This document shows positions 47,993-55,501 of a stretch of DNA of 64,000 nucleotides, piece after piece. The first letter of the stretch is position 1. Each line of letters starts with the position of its first letter. Position numbers and translations under genes: made by a program. The DNA is from Urinicoccus massiliensis (GTDB lineage Bacteria; Bacillota; Clostridia; Tissierellales; Peptoniphilaceae): positions 267,478 to 331,477 of the forward strand of contig NZ_LT635492.1 of assembly GCF_900120405.1 (NCBI RefSeq), in the 5' to 3' direction. Below the pieces are notes generated by a model that was not told the DNA's origin, searched no databases, and worked only from the letters and a program-made list of their open reading frames with translations.

Positions 47993-48568
47993 TCACAATC
48001 CTTTATGTTTATTAAAATAATCGTCCACGATATTGCAAGCGTAGGTCCAAAGTTGATTAGAAATCTCCTTTATGGGCCCCAATCTCTTATAAACCATCTC
48101 TCGATTAATGGGATATAGGGCCCAGGTTGCAATTTTTCCATAATAATTCATCATAATGGGTTGCAGGCGGTCCATAGCATTGGCGTAAAGGGAATCATTT
48201 GTTTTCATTTCCTCAAATTCAAGCCAGAGGTCAAAAAATTCTTTTCCCTGGTCTTCTTTTAAAAGACCATAGAGCCTTTTTGCCGCCTTTAGCTCCCTTT
48301 CATTTTTATCCTCATAGCCCTTGGCATCATAGGCAAAAGTATCTCCTGCATCAATTTCCACCAAATCGTGGGCCAAGAGCATTTTACAAACTCGATCTAC
48401 ATCAATGGGCCTATCGGCATAATCCTTTAATAGGTGGGCCATTAGGGCAATGTGGAAGCTGTGCTCCGCATCATTTTCTCTGCGATCTCCAGATAGGATA
48501 TAGGTCCGGCGGTAGACAGACTTCATCTTATCCAGTTCAAGTATGAATTTAATTTCTTCTTCTAACAT
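47993..48568 (-). CDS. HD domain phosphohydrolase (YfbR/HDDC2-like)
   Basis: 191 residues. HD-superfamily residues R32, H36 region (ENDAEHSFHIA), HD pair in LLAHDLVEIDAGDT, and a later Asp in NAMDRLQPIM. Related proteins are 5'-nucleotidases on deoxynucleoside monophosphates; fits a nucleotide-salvage cluster with its neighbours. Eight bases after the eIF2B/MtnA-family gene. Confidence 0.88.
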   Translation of the reverse strand: MLEEEIKFILELDKMKSVYRRTYILSGDRRENDAEHSFHIALMAHLLKDYADRPIDVDRVCKMLLAHDLVEIDAGDTFAYDAKGYEDKNERELKAAKRLYGLLKEDQGKEFFDLWLEFEEMKTNDSLYANAMDRLQPIMMNYYGKIATWALYPINREMVYKRLGPIKEISNQLWTYACNIVDDYFNKHKGL

Positions 48569-48576
48569 GGCCCCTC

Positions 48577-49638
48577 CTATACGGCAAAATTATAAAAATT
48601 AGTCTGGTCAGCCTTGTAGCCATCCAAGGCATCTGGTAAAAAAGCTCCTTGGTCTGTAATAATTTCGCTAACTAGACTTGGGGGTGTAATATCAAAAGCC
48701 GGATAGTAACCCTTTACTCCTTCTAGGGTATGCTTGATATGGTGGGCTGATAGGGTTTCTTCAGGATCTCTAAACTCGATATCTACACTCTTAGCATCAG
48801 GATGGTTTAAATCAGGGATTCCCGTGCAATAGTAGGGGATGTTGAAATATTTAGCACAAATAGCAATTTGTAGAGTTCCAACCTTGTTTATAATGCTTCC
48901 ATCCATACAGATGACATCTGCTGCCGAAGTAAATAAGTCGACCTTTTCGTGCGCCATATAAAAAGCCGGCATATTATCTGTTATTACGGTGACGTCAACG
49001 CCCATGTCTGTTGCACAAGACGCAGTAAAGCGAGCTCCTTGTAAAAAGGGTCTAGTTTCCGGACAAACCATCTTCAAATTAATTCCATTTTTTTGTGCCT
49101 GACGAATCATCATCCCAATAATGGTTTCTCCAAAACATTGGGTCATAACCCGAGCATCTTTTGGCATCTTTTTGATGAGTTCACAGGCCACCCTGTCAAT
49201 TCTCGCATAGCGATTGTTCATAGCTTGCAGGGTATATTGAAAAATTGCCTGGTCACAATTTTTTCCCAAATTGTCTTTGGCGACAGATAAACAACCCGTA
49301 ACCACTTGTTTTAATCGGTCTTTGGTGGTGGGCCGAGCCGAAAAAATGCATTCTGCTGCATTTAGCAAAAACTGATATTGGCCTTTTTCATTAAGAAGTC
49401 TTGCCTCATAGGCTGCCAGAGCCATGCCCATTCCTGCAGCGGTATAGGGGCCAGCACTTTGGGTCACCATGTCGGAAATAGCCTGGGCCACTTCTGTATA
49501 GTGGTGACATGTTACAAATTTCACTTCAATTGGATAGATTCTACGATCTAATATTTTAACGCAACCTTTTTCATACCAGGCCACATTTTCATATTGCAAC
49601 ATCCTGGCAAGGCCTTCATCCATTCGTTTTATATTCAT
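48577..49638 (-). CDS. eIF2B/MtnA/ribose-1,5-bisphosphate isomerase family protein
   Basis: 353 residues. The superfamily core is clear: VMTQCFGETIIG (equivalent of the MtnA catalytic Cys), CPETRPFLQGARFTA, VTVITDNMPAF and DGSIINKVGTLQIAICAKYFNIPYYC. MtnA isomerases carry GD in the NGDxxNKIGT loop, where Asp is catalytic; here the Asp is Ser (DGSIINKVGT). Function as methylthioribose-1-phosphate isomerase is therefore doubtful despite the divergent methylthioadenosine-type phosphorylase next door. It may act on another ribose phosphate or be regulatory. Confidence 0.75.
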   Translation of the reverse strand: MNIKRMDEGLARMLQYENVAWYEKGCVKILDRRIYPIEVKFVTCHHYTEVAQAISDMVTQSAGPYTAAGMGMALAAYEARLLNEKGQYQFLLNAAECIFSARPTTKDRLKQVVTGCLSVAKDNLGKNCDQAIFQYTLQAMNNRYARIDRVACELIKKMPKDARVMTQCFGETIIGMMIRQAQKNGINLKMVCPETRPFLQGARFTASCATDMGVDVTVITDNMPAFYMAHEKVDLFTSAADVICMDGSIINKVGTLQIAICAKYFNIPYYCTGIPDLNHPDAKSVDIEFRDPEETLSAHHIKHTLEGVKGYYPAFDITPPSLVSEIITDQGAFLPDALDGYKADQTNFYNFAV

Positions 49639-49658
49639 GAAACCCTCCTATTGCTTCT

Positions 49659-49664
49659 ATTATA
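49659..49664 (-). promoter_or_regulatory. -10 element of the eIF2B-like/HD/two-component operon
   Basis: Minus strand TATAAT about 20 bases before the ATG, leaving a short leader with AGGAGGG. The -35 is weak (TTTAAA at 17 bases). Confidence 0.55.
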
Positions 49665-49716
49665 ACTGAAAAATCTTGACATTTAAATAAAGAGTCCATT
49701 TTTAATCCTCTTTTGT

Positions 49717-49722
49717 TATAAT
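49717..49722 (+). promoter_or_regulatory. Extended -10 element of the phosphorylase gene
   Basis: TGT-TATAAT on the plus strand, 21 bases before the ATG with AGGAGG between. Divergent from the eIF2B-like promoter; no good -35. Confidence 0.55.
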
Positions 49723-49743
49723 TAATTTCAGGAGGTTGATCTT

Positions 49744-50481
49744 ATGTTAGCTTTAATTGCAGGAACCGGTTTTGATCGATTTTTAAAACCTGAGGAAGAA
49801 AAAATAGTTGAAACACCCTTTGGATCCAGGGCTATTTATAAAATACAGGCCCAGGATCAAAGTTTTTACTACCTGCCCAGACATGGTCTGGACCATTCTG
49901 TAGCCCCCCATTTGATTAATTATCGGGCCAACTTGTGGGCTCTGAAAGACTTGGGGGTAGATAAGGTTCTAAGCCTATGTGCAGTAGGTTCTCTAAATAA
50001 AGACTTTAAACCAGGAAACTTTGTTGCCGTCAAGGATATTTTAGATTTCACCAAAGGACGAACCAGCACTTTTTATGATGGACAGGACCGTGACTTAAAG
50101 CACTTAGACGTCTCAAACCTTTATAGCAAGTCCATGGTCCAAGAAATTAAAAACTTCTTTAGCCAAAGACCAGAATCCTTCCAGGAAGGAATTTATGTTT
50201 GTACGGAAGGTCCTCGCTTTGAAACGGCAGCTGAAATTAAATTTTATCAAATGATTGGAGGCGATCTTGTGGGCATGACCGGGTCTCCCGAAGTCTTCCT
50301 TGCCCGGGAGCTCTCTATGAACTATGCCAGCCTGGCCCTGGTAACTAACTTTTGCACAGGGGTCGCCAGTGACTCCATTGAATTTGTTTCCTCTTTTGAC
50401 CAATATCAAGACCTCATAGAAAGTCTTTTAAACTATTTAAGTCGGAAAAACATTTCAAAGCAAGAATCGATTTTTGTTTAA
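49744..50481 (+). CDS. Methylthioadenosine/methylthioinosine/purine nucleoside phosphorylase family
   Basis: 245 residues, class I trimeric phosphorylase fold of the MTAP type: IAGTGFDRF (phosphate loop), RHGLDHSVAPHLINYRANLWALK, CAVGSLN, CTEGPRFETAAEI and GDLVGMTGSPEVFLARE. Cleaves a nucleoside with phosphate to a base and a ribose-1-phosphate; which nucleoside (methylthioadenosine, methylthioinosine, adenosine or guanosine) is open. Divergent from an MtnA-superfamily gene, suggesting coupled processing of the sugar phosphate. Confidence 0.88.
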   Translation: MLALIAGTGFDRFLKPEEEKIVETPFGSRAIYKIQAQDQSFYYLPRHGLDHSVAPHLINYRANLWALKDLGVDKVLSLCAVGSLNKDFKPGNFVAVKDILDFTKGRTSTFYDGQDRDLKHLDVSNLYSKSMVQEIKNFFSQRPESFQEGIYVCTEGPRFETAAEIKFYQMIGGDLVGMTGSPEVFLARELSMNYASLALVTNFCTGVASDSIEFVSSFDQYQDLIESLLNYLSRKNISKQESIFV

Positions 50482-50489
50482 TAGACAAG

Positions 50490-50525
50490 AAAGAACCTCT
50501 CACATTGCTCGGTGAGAGGTTCTTT
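50490..50525. terminator. Terminator of the phosphorylase gene, bidirectional
   Basis: 14-base stem AAAGAACCTCTCAC/GTGAGAGGTTCTTT. It ends the plus-strand phosphorylase transcript. On the minus strand the same hairpin is followed by T-rich sequence and would stop transcripts arriving from the riboswitch. Confidence 0.85.
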
Positions 50526-50611
50526 AATAGGGGTAATTAAATATGTTTTTATTTACAGCCTCTTCCTCTGAAATGGGAGGTAGACCGTCATTTCAGAACT
50601 GTAAATTGAGC
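50526..50611 (-). other. Structured noncoding stretch beyond the riboswitch terminator
   Basis: A long stem-loop: outer TTTACAG (50552-50558)/CTGTAAA (50599-50605) and inner CTGAAATG (50568-50575)/CATTTCAG (50589-50596). No convincing gene on either strand. It would be transcribed only when the riboswitch terminator is bypassed. Confidence 0.5.
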
Positions 50612-50642
50612 AATAAAAAAATTCCTCGCTACAGTAGGAATT
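50612..50642 (-). terminator. Intrinsic terminator of the cobalamin riboswitch RNA
   Basis: AATTCCT-ACTGTAGCG-AGGAATT followed by a run of seven T on the minus strand, about 50 bases after the aptamer. Between aptamer and terminator lies another hairpin (TTCGGTG/CACCGAG outside, TACTATT/AATAGTA inside), the likely expression platform. Confidence 0.8.
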
Positions 50643-50694
50643 CTCGGTGTTACTATTGACGTTTTTTAATAGTAGCATTTCCCACCGAAAGCTT

Positions 50695-50855
50695 AACTTA
50701 ATGTCCATAGGTAGGTCTCCTGACTTATGATCACTTTACTTTCAACGTCTTCCCGATTTCTCAGTGACTTTCTTGTTGATTTCATCTCAATTACAGTAGC
50801 GGGGGCTGTATTGGATTTTCACCAATTTCCCTTTTCCTAAGACAACTATTAAGTT
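50695..50855 (-). ncRNA. Cobalamin (B12) riboswitch, no gene downstream
   Basis: Minus-strand RNA with the conserved cobalamin aptamer blocks in order: P1 AACTTAAT (50848-50855) closing with ATTAAGTT (50695-50702); AAAGGGAA-type segment; GGTGAAAATCC; CAGCCCCCGCTACTGTAA; GTCACTG; GGGAAGAC; and the B12-box end ATAAGTCAGGAGACCTACCT. It binds adenosyl- or methylcobalamin derivatives and switches transcription or translation. Downstream in its own direction there is only a terminator and then the 3' end of the oppositely oriented phosphorylase gene, so it has no conventional target. Confidence 0.93.
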
Positions 50856-50863
50856 ATGGATAC

Positions 50864-50892
50864 ATTATATCATTGTTAATTCTTTATTTCAA
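50864..50892 (-). promoter_or_regulatory. Promoter of the riboswitch RNA
   Basis: Minus strand TTGAAA (50887-50892), 17 bases, TATAAT (50864-50869) with an extended TG. Among the best promoters in the window. It starts right after the rluD stop, and predicted initiation near 50857 falls at the first base of the aptamer. Confidence 0.85.
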
Positions 50893-50894
50893 TC

Positions 50895-51767
50895 TTATTT
50901 TTCCATAATCTTATCAAAATATTCTGGACGAGGCCTTTGAACCATAATAAGATGATGACTTCTAGGATGAACGAAAGACATTTGTGTTGCCGCCAAGGCT
51001 TGAGAGTCCAATCCATAAAAGGGTGGATGTGAATAAGTTTGGTCTCCGATTATGCTGTGTCCAATGGATTTTAGGTGGACGCGTATCTGGTGGGTCCTTC
51101 CTGTAACAATAGAAACTTCCAATAGACTTTTATTCTTGCCCCAACCAAGGGGGCGAATATGGCTGATAGCTTTTTTCCCCCTAGAATCGGTGGTCATTTT
51201 TTTCCGATCTATTTTGCTACGGGCAATGGGATTGTCAATAGTTAAGGGTTCTTTTATTAAGCCGTGAACAATGCATTGATATATTTTTTTTACCCTTCTG
51301 CTCTTAAAGTCTTTCATCAAGGCAGTCATGGCAAATTCATTTTTAGCTACAAGTAAAAGACCTTCTGTATCCTTGTCTAAGCGATGAACAATTCCGGGAC
51401 GCAAGGAATCATCTAAAACAGGCAAGTCCGGATACTTATATAAAAGCCTGTGGACTAAACTATCTTCTTCCTCCCCTGCTCCAGGATGGACAACCAAATT
51501 TTTTGGTTTATTGACAACCAAAAGGTCTTCATCTTCATAGTAAATATCAACTTGCTTGTTTACCGGGAGAATTTGATAGGACTCCTTTAGAAAAACATGA
51601 ATTTCATCTGTGGCGGATAAAAGAAACCCTGCCTTGACCTCTTGATGATTAACAAGAATCCTCTTTTCCTTGTTCATTTTTTTGATTTGGGATCGAGTTA
51701 ACCCCAGCTTTTCTGATAAATAGATATCCAGGCGAAGGCCCTCTCGGCCCTGAATTATTTTTTCCAT
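50895..51767 (-). CDS. rluD: RluA/RluD-family pseudouridine synthase
   Basis: 290 residues. N-terminal S4 RNA-binding domain (RLDIYLSEKLGLTRSQIKKM), then the catalytic domain with Asp in HRLDKDTEGLLLVAKN and VTGRTHQIRVHLKSIGH. Probably modifies 23S rRNA; exact positions are not inferable. Follows lspA with a 13-base overlap, as in many Firmicutes (lspA-rluD). Confidence 0.95.
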   Translation of the reverse strand: MEKIIQGREGLRLDIYLSEKLGLTRSQIKKMNKEKRILVNHQEVKAGFLLSATDEIHVFLKESYQILPVNKQVDIYYEDEDLLVVNKPKNLVVHPGAGEEEDSLVHRLLYKYPDLPVLDDSLRPGIVHRLDKDTEGLLLVAKNEFAMTALMKDFKSRRVKKIYQCIVHGLIKEPLTIDNPIARSKIDRKKMTTDSRGKKAISHIRPLGWGKNKSLLEVSIVTGRTHQIRVHLKSIGHSIIGDQTYSHPPFYGLDSQALAATQMSFVHPRSHHLIMVQRPRPEYFDKIMEK

Positions 51768-52213
51768 GAAGCTTCCTTGTCATCACTTTTTAAAATAGTA
51801 AAGCATAGGAAAATGGCCCCAACAACAATCATACTATCTGCCAGGTTAAAGACGGCAAAATGATAGCTTTTAAATTTTAAGCTAATGAAGTCCACAACAT
51901 AACCCAATCGAACCCGGTCAATAAAATTTCCTATGGTTCCCGCTAAAATTAAAACCAAGGACCAATAGGCTAAGGAAAATTTTTTAAGCCTGGGTAGATT
52001 ATAGATAATGGCAGCAACCACCACTAGGGTGATGGCTACAAATAAAAGAAATTTATTTTGTAAAATACCAAATGCAGCACCTGAATTTTCTAAGTACATT
52101 AACTTAAAAAAGCCTGGTACAAGAACCAGATCCCTGGATAGAAGATATTTTACCACTAAAAGCTTTGAAAGCTGATCCAATAGTGTAAGTAATAATACAA
52201 GTAAAAATGTCAT
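51755..52213 (-). CDS. lspA: Lipoprotein signal peptidase (signal peptidase II)
   Basis: 152 residues, four transmembrane helices. Catalytic aspartates in GNFIDRV and FNLADS, plus NSGAAFG. Removes signal peptides of prolipoproteins after lipidation, such as the lipoprotein at 45373-45876. Confidence 0.97.
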   Translation of the reverse strand: MTFLLVLLLTLLDQLSKLLVVKYLLSRDLVLVPGFFKLMYLENSGAAFGILQNKFLLFVAITLVVVAAIIYNLPRLKKFSLAYWSLVLILAGTIGNFIDRVRLGYVVDFISLKFKSYHFAVFNLADSMIVVGAIFLCFTILKSDDKEASWKK

Positions 52214-52225
52214 ATAGATCCTTTC

Positions 52226-53002
52226 CTATTTTTGGTATAGAATTCTGACCCTGTAGCGTTCTTTTTTGGTCTTTTTTATCATTCCATCAAAAATAAACCG
52301 TCCCTTTCTACGAACGGAAACCATATCTCCTTGGTTTAGAAGAACAGACGGCTTGGTCTCAAGACAAAAGTTCACCTTAACAAGCTCTTTTTGCAATAAG
52401 AGACTACTTTGCTTCCTGGATAGGTGGAAATATTCGCTAATAACTGCATCTAACCTCAAGGAAGAGACAGTTAATTCTCTAACTTCATAGTTAATTTCAT
52501 CTAGAACGATATTTTCTGCACTAGTCCTTTTCAAGGCAACAGGATTTCTTCTTATCTTTTTTAGATTAAACTCTAAAAAGTCTGCCAGCTCATTTTTTAC
52601 AGCAAAATAAAAGGCATCTCCAGAGAAAAAAATATCACCAATCTTTTTTCTTTCAATGCCTAGAGATAGGAGACTGCCCAATACATCTCGATGGGAAAAC
52701 TGTCCATCCCAAGGGCCCCGGATTAACTGTAGGCCTGAATAATCTTCTAGGTTGAAAAAATCAGGCGCAATTAAAATAATCTTTTGTTCACTGGGTTCAA
52801 ACCCACCGTCAAGGCGAAAATGAAGGTCATGAAATTGGGAGACTAAACTAGCGGCAAGTTTTTGTTCATGGGGATTTAGAAAATCAGAACTATAGATAGA
52901 CTTATGTTTTAGGGCCCCTTCAACATAGTCTAAAATTCTCCGTGCAGTTTTCTCGTCTTCAGGATTCTTTAAGTGGGATATATACTTAGCCTTATCAAGC
53001 AT
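52226..53002 (-). CDS. ylmH: YlmH family S4-domain RNA-binding protein
   Basis: 258 residues; N-terminal domain of the YlmH type, central GDIFFSGDAFYFAVKNELADFL, and a C-terminal S4 domain (RLDAVISEYFHLSRKQSSLLLQKELVKVN). Family members act in division-site placement in Gram-positives and recently in ribosome rescue by binding peptidyl-tRNA on 50S subunits. Starts one base inside sepF's stop; conserved ylm cluster order. Confidence 0.92.
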   Translation of the reverse strand: MLDKAKYISHLKNPEDEKTARRILDYVEGALKHKSIYSSDFLNPHEQKLAASLVSQFHDLHFRLDGGFEPSEQKIILIAPDFFNLEDYSGLQLIRGPWDGQFSHRDVLGSLLSLGIERKKIGDIFFSGDAFYFAVKNELADFLEFNLKKIRRNPVALKRTSAENIVLDEINYEVRELTVSSLRLDAVISEYFHLSRKQSSLLLQKELVKVNFCLETKPSVLLNQGDMVSVRRKGRFIFDGMIKKTKKERYRVRILYQK

Positions 53003-53475
53003 TACCAGGGAAAAACGCCTGAATTTTGAAGTTCTTCTTTCAAGCCATCAATTTCAACAGATGGAGGTGCTAGGATAAAGATGTCCTTATTTACTTTTTG
53101 AATTTTACCTTCAATAGCGTAAAGGGCTCCATTAACGAAGTCAAAGATTTCTCTCTTTACATCCAAGTCTAATTGTTCAAAATTTAAAACAACTGCCTTG
53201 TGGGCCTTAAGGTCATCTACGATGCTTGGAGATTCATCATAGTTTAGGGGTTCATGAACAGAAATAACCATGTTTCCTGAAGTGTGCATATGAATGTTTC
53301 CATTTCTACCCATAGTTTTGCGGGTTTTTAAACTTCTTTGTTGGTCTCTTTCTGGCACAATAGAATTTTCTTCTTCGTATTGGTCATCATGAAGTTCTTC
53401 TTCATAATCTTCGTAGTCATCTTCATCATAACCAAAACCAAAAGCTCGCATAAATTTTGAAAACATATTACTCAT
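53002..53475 (-). CDS. sepF: Cell division protein SepF
   Basis: 157 residues from ATG 53475 (AGGAGG 6 bases upstream; the longer frame overlaps ylmE). Amphipathic membrane-targeting N-terminus (MSNMFSKFMRAFGFGYDE), an acidic low-complexity linker, then the SepF core (AVVLNFEQLDLDVKREIFDFVNGALYAIEGKIQKV). Anchors FtsZ to the membrane at the Z ring. Confidence 0.95.
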   Translation of the reverse strand: MSNMFSKFMRAFGFGYDEDDYEDYEEELHDDQYEEENSIVPERDQQRSLKTRKTMGRNGNIHMHTSGNMVISVHEPLNYDESPSIVDDLKAHKAVVLNFEQLDLDVKREIFDFVNGALYAIEGKIQKVNKDIFILAPPSVEIDGLKEELQNSGVFPW

Positions 53476-53485
53476 AACTTTCCTC

Positions 53486-54196
53486 CTAATAATATCTTTT
53501 ACTATAGTCTCGCTGACCAAACAGGGATCGTCCAACGCGAACAATATTGGCGCCCTCTTCAATCGCTATTGTATAGTCATTTGTCATACCCATTGACAAA
53601 TATTTCATATCTAATTCATTATACCCTTTTTTTGAAATCTTTTCTCGCAAATTTGATAATTCTCTAAAAATTTTTCGGATATAGTCCCTATCGTCGGTAT
53701 GAGGAGCCATGGTCATGAGTCCTTGAATTGAAATATTGGGGTATTCTAAACACTTTTCTAGAAAAGCTTCAACTTCTTCCAGATAAAGTCCAGACTTGCT
53801 ATCTTCTTTAGATACATTGACTTGGATTAAGCAAGGCATTTTTTGGTCAATGGCCTTGGCTCTTTTATTTATTTCCTTGGCCAGGCTCAGCCGGTCAAGA
53901 GAATGAATCAAGTCTACCTTATCTATAATATATTTAACCTTATTGCTTTGTAAAGACCCTATTAAGTGATATTCCAACTTGTCCGTTCGGTCTTTATAGG
54001 CATTGTACTTGGTCAAGAATTCTTGCACCCTATTTTCTCCAATGCAATACTCCCCATTGTCTAAAACAGCTTGAACAATGGATGGATCGTGATTTTTTGT
54101 GACGCATACCAGCTTGACTTCTTGCTGGTAGGGGCTTTTTTCTTTTGCTTTCTGTATGTTTTCCTGAACACGTTTAAACTGGTCTGAATAATTCAT
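53486..54196 (-). CDS. ylmE: PLP homeostasis protein YggS/YlmE
   Basis: 236 residues, alanine-racemase-like barrel without a C-terminal domain. PLP Lys in VCVTKNHDP, HLIGSLQSNKVKYI, and LSMGMTNDYTIAIEEGANIVRVG. Binds and buffers pyridoxal phosphate; no catalytic reaction is firmly known. Adjacent to sepF as usual. Confidence 0.95.
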   Translation of the reverse strand: MNYSDQFKRVQENIQKAKEKSPYQQEVKLVCVTKNHDPSIVQAVLDNGEYCIGENRVQEFLTKYNAYKDRTDKLEYHLIGSLQSNKVKYIIDKVDLIHSLDRLSLAKEINKRAKAIDQKMPCLIQVNVSKEDSKSGLYLEEVEAFLEKCLEYPNISIQGLMTMAPHTDDRDYIRKIFRELSNLREKISKKGYNELDMKYLSMGMTNDYTIAIEEGANIVRVGRSLFGQRDYSKRYY

Positions 54197-54209
54197 AAGT
54201 CACTACCTT

Positions 54210-55493
54210 CTAATTAATTAACTGTTTTTCTTGGACTGAAGCGGGATCTAGGACGATATTATCTTCATAGGTAATCGTCTGTACCTGTTTTTCTCCATTT
54301 TTTTCATCAAGAGTGATTTTATTTTTCATATCTCCCTTTTCCAAATAGGCCCAGTCGTCGTTTTGAGCAAGAATTTTTACTGGGACAAAGCGAACTAGGT
54401 TATGGATATCCTGAACATAGACCCCCGTCTTCTTCTTTTGTTCTACAATAGCCTTGGCTGGCACTGTGTAGGCATCTTCTTGTTTCAGGATAATTTCTGC
54501 ATTTTGCTTGGCTTTTGTATAGTTTTCTTCAAAGCCCTCTTCCATGGAGATGATAATTACGCCTTCCTTGTCCTGACTTTCTTTGATTTCTTTTATAATC
54601 CCCTTAATGGCTTCTTTTTTATTAAGAACTAGGCTGACTTCCTGACCAGCTTCCAGGTCTTTTAATTTTGAATTATTGTGGACACTCACAGCTATATACC
54701 ACTGGAGGTTGTCAATAATTCGAAAAATGGGCTTGCCTTTCTTAACCCTGACGCCAGATTGCTGGATGGGGTTAAAATGTAGTTGATCTAAGTAAGCTAG
54801 GCTAAACTTGTCAAAAGAGCCTTTGTAGTTCAGACTTTTCCCTGCCGGGAAGATATAGGAAATTACTCCTGGAACAGTGGAGATATATCTTGATCTGGTT
54901 TGGGATAGGGCCTTTGATAGGGCCTCTTTTTTTTCTTCTAAGGCTTCCAGAGGCTCATTCAATAGTTCACTTAATTCTGAAATATTCACATTATGAGGCG
55001 TAATCAAGTCTAAATTATTGATGTCAGAAACCATAGATTGAAAGTCATTGTCTTTAATCGAGGTTTGGATTTTCTCAATAGTCTTTTTTATTTCCGGAGT
55101 TTCTTGGTAGCTATCTTTCCCGGCCGCCTTTTTATTACTCTTATAGTCAATAGCTGCTTGGATACGGATTAAATCATCCTTTTGCGAGGAAAAGTCATCT
55201 TGAAAGTTAACTGTAGCAATTTCATAATCAACAGGGACCCTTTCTCCTTCCTGGGCTCCATAGACCACAATGCCATCATTTTTTGCATAAAATTGGCTTT
55301 GACTTAAAATAGTATATCCCTGTCCCCGAATTACATTTTTATAAGTCGTCATTTTTGGACGGGCAGTGGTTAATTTTTTATAACCAATTGTAAAAATGGG
55401 GCGAATCAAAAAAAACAAGACTAGGATGAAAAGCAGGAAAGCTAGGAACCCCTTTAGGGGTTTTCTTTTTGACCTTTTATTTTTTCTAACCAC
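54210..55493 (-). CDS. HlyD-like membrane-anchored protein of the ylm cluster
   Basis: 427 residues. Very basic start (MVRKNKRSKRKPLKG), one transmembrane helix (about 16-37), then a long extracytoplasmic region with paired barrel-sandwich halves (IVVYGAQEGERVPVDYEIA; GVRVKKGKPIFRI) around a helical hairpin of about 130 residues, resembling membrane-fusion adaptors. No partner ABC or RND transporter is adjacent. Similar proteins occur upstream of ylmE-sepF in Clostridia, so a cell-division or envelope role is possible. Confidence 0.85.
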   Translation of the reverse strand: MVRKNKRSKRKPLKGFLAFLLFILVLFFLIRPIFTIGYKKLTTARPKMTTYKNVIRGQGYTILSQSQFYAKNDGIVVYGAQEGERVPVDYEIATVNFQDDFSSQKDDLIRIQAAIDYKSNKKAAGKDSYQETPEIKKTIEKIQTSIKDNDFQSMVSDINNLDLITPHNVNISELSELLNEPLEALEEKKEALSKALSQTRSRYISTVPGVISYIFPAGKSLNYKGSFDKFSLAYLDQLHFNPIQQSGVRVKKGKPIFRIIDNLQWYIAVSVHNNSKLKDLEAGQEVSLVLNKKEAIKGIIKEIKESQDKEGVIIISMEEGFEENYTKAKQNAEIILKQEDAYTVPAKAIVEQKKKTGVYVQDIHNLVRFVPVKILAQNDDWAYLEKGDMKNKITLDEKNGEKQVQTITYEDNIVLDPASVQEKQLIN

Positions 55494-55501
55494 AATAGCA
55501 C

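Noticed and set aside
49676-49681. Perfect TTGACA on the plus strand upstream of the phosphorylase gene
   Set aside because: The only good -10 (49717-49722) is 35 bases away, so it cannot form a promoter with it; no other -10 is at 16-18 bases.
50553-50708. 51-codon minus-strand ORF starting at the 3' edge of the riboswitch aptamer
   Set aside because: Its apparent ribosome site is the invariant AGGAG of the B12 box, it runs straight through the expression platform and terminator stems, and its sequence has no protein-like pattern. Probably a chance open frame; conservation in relatives would change this view.
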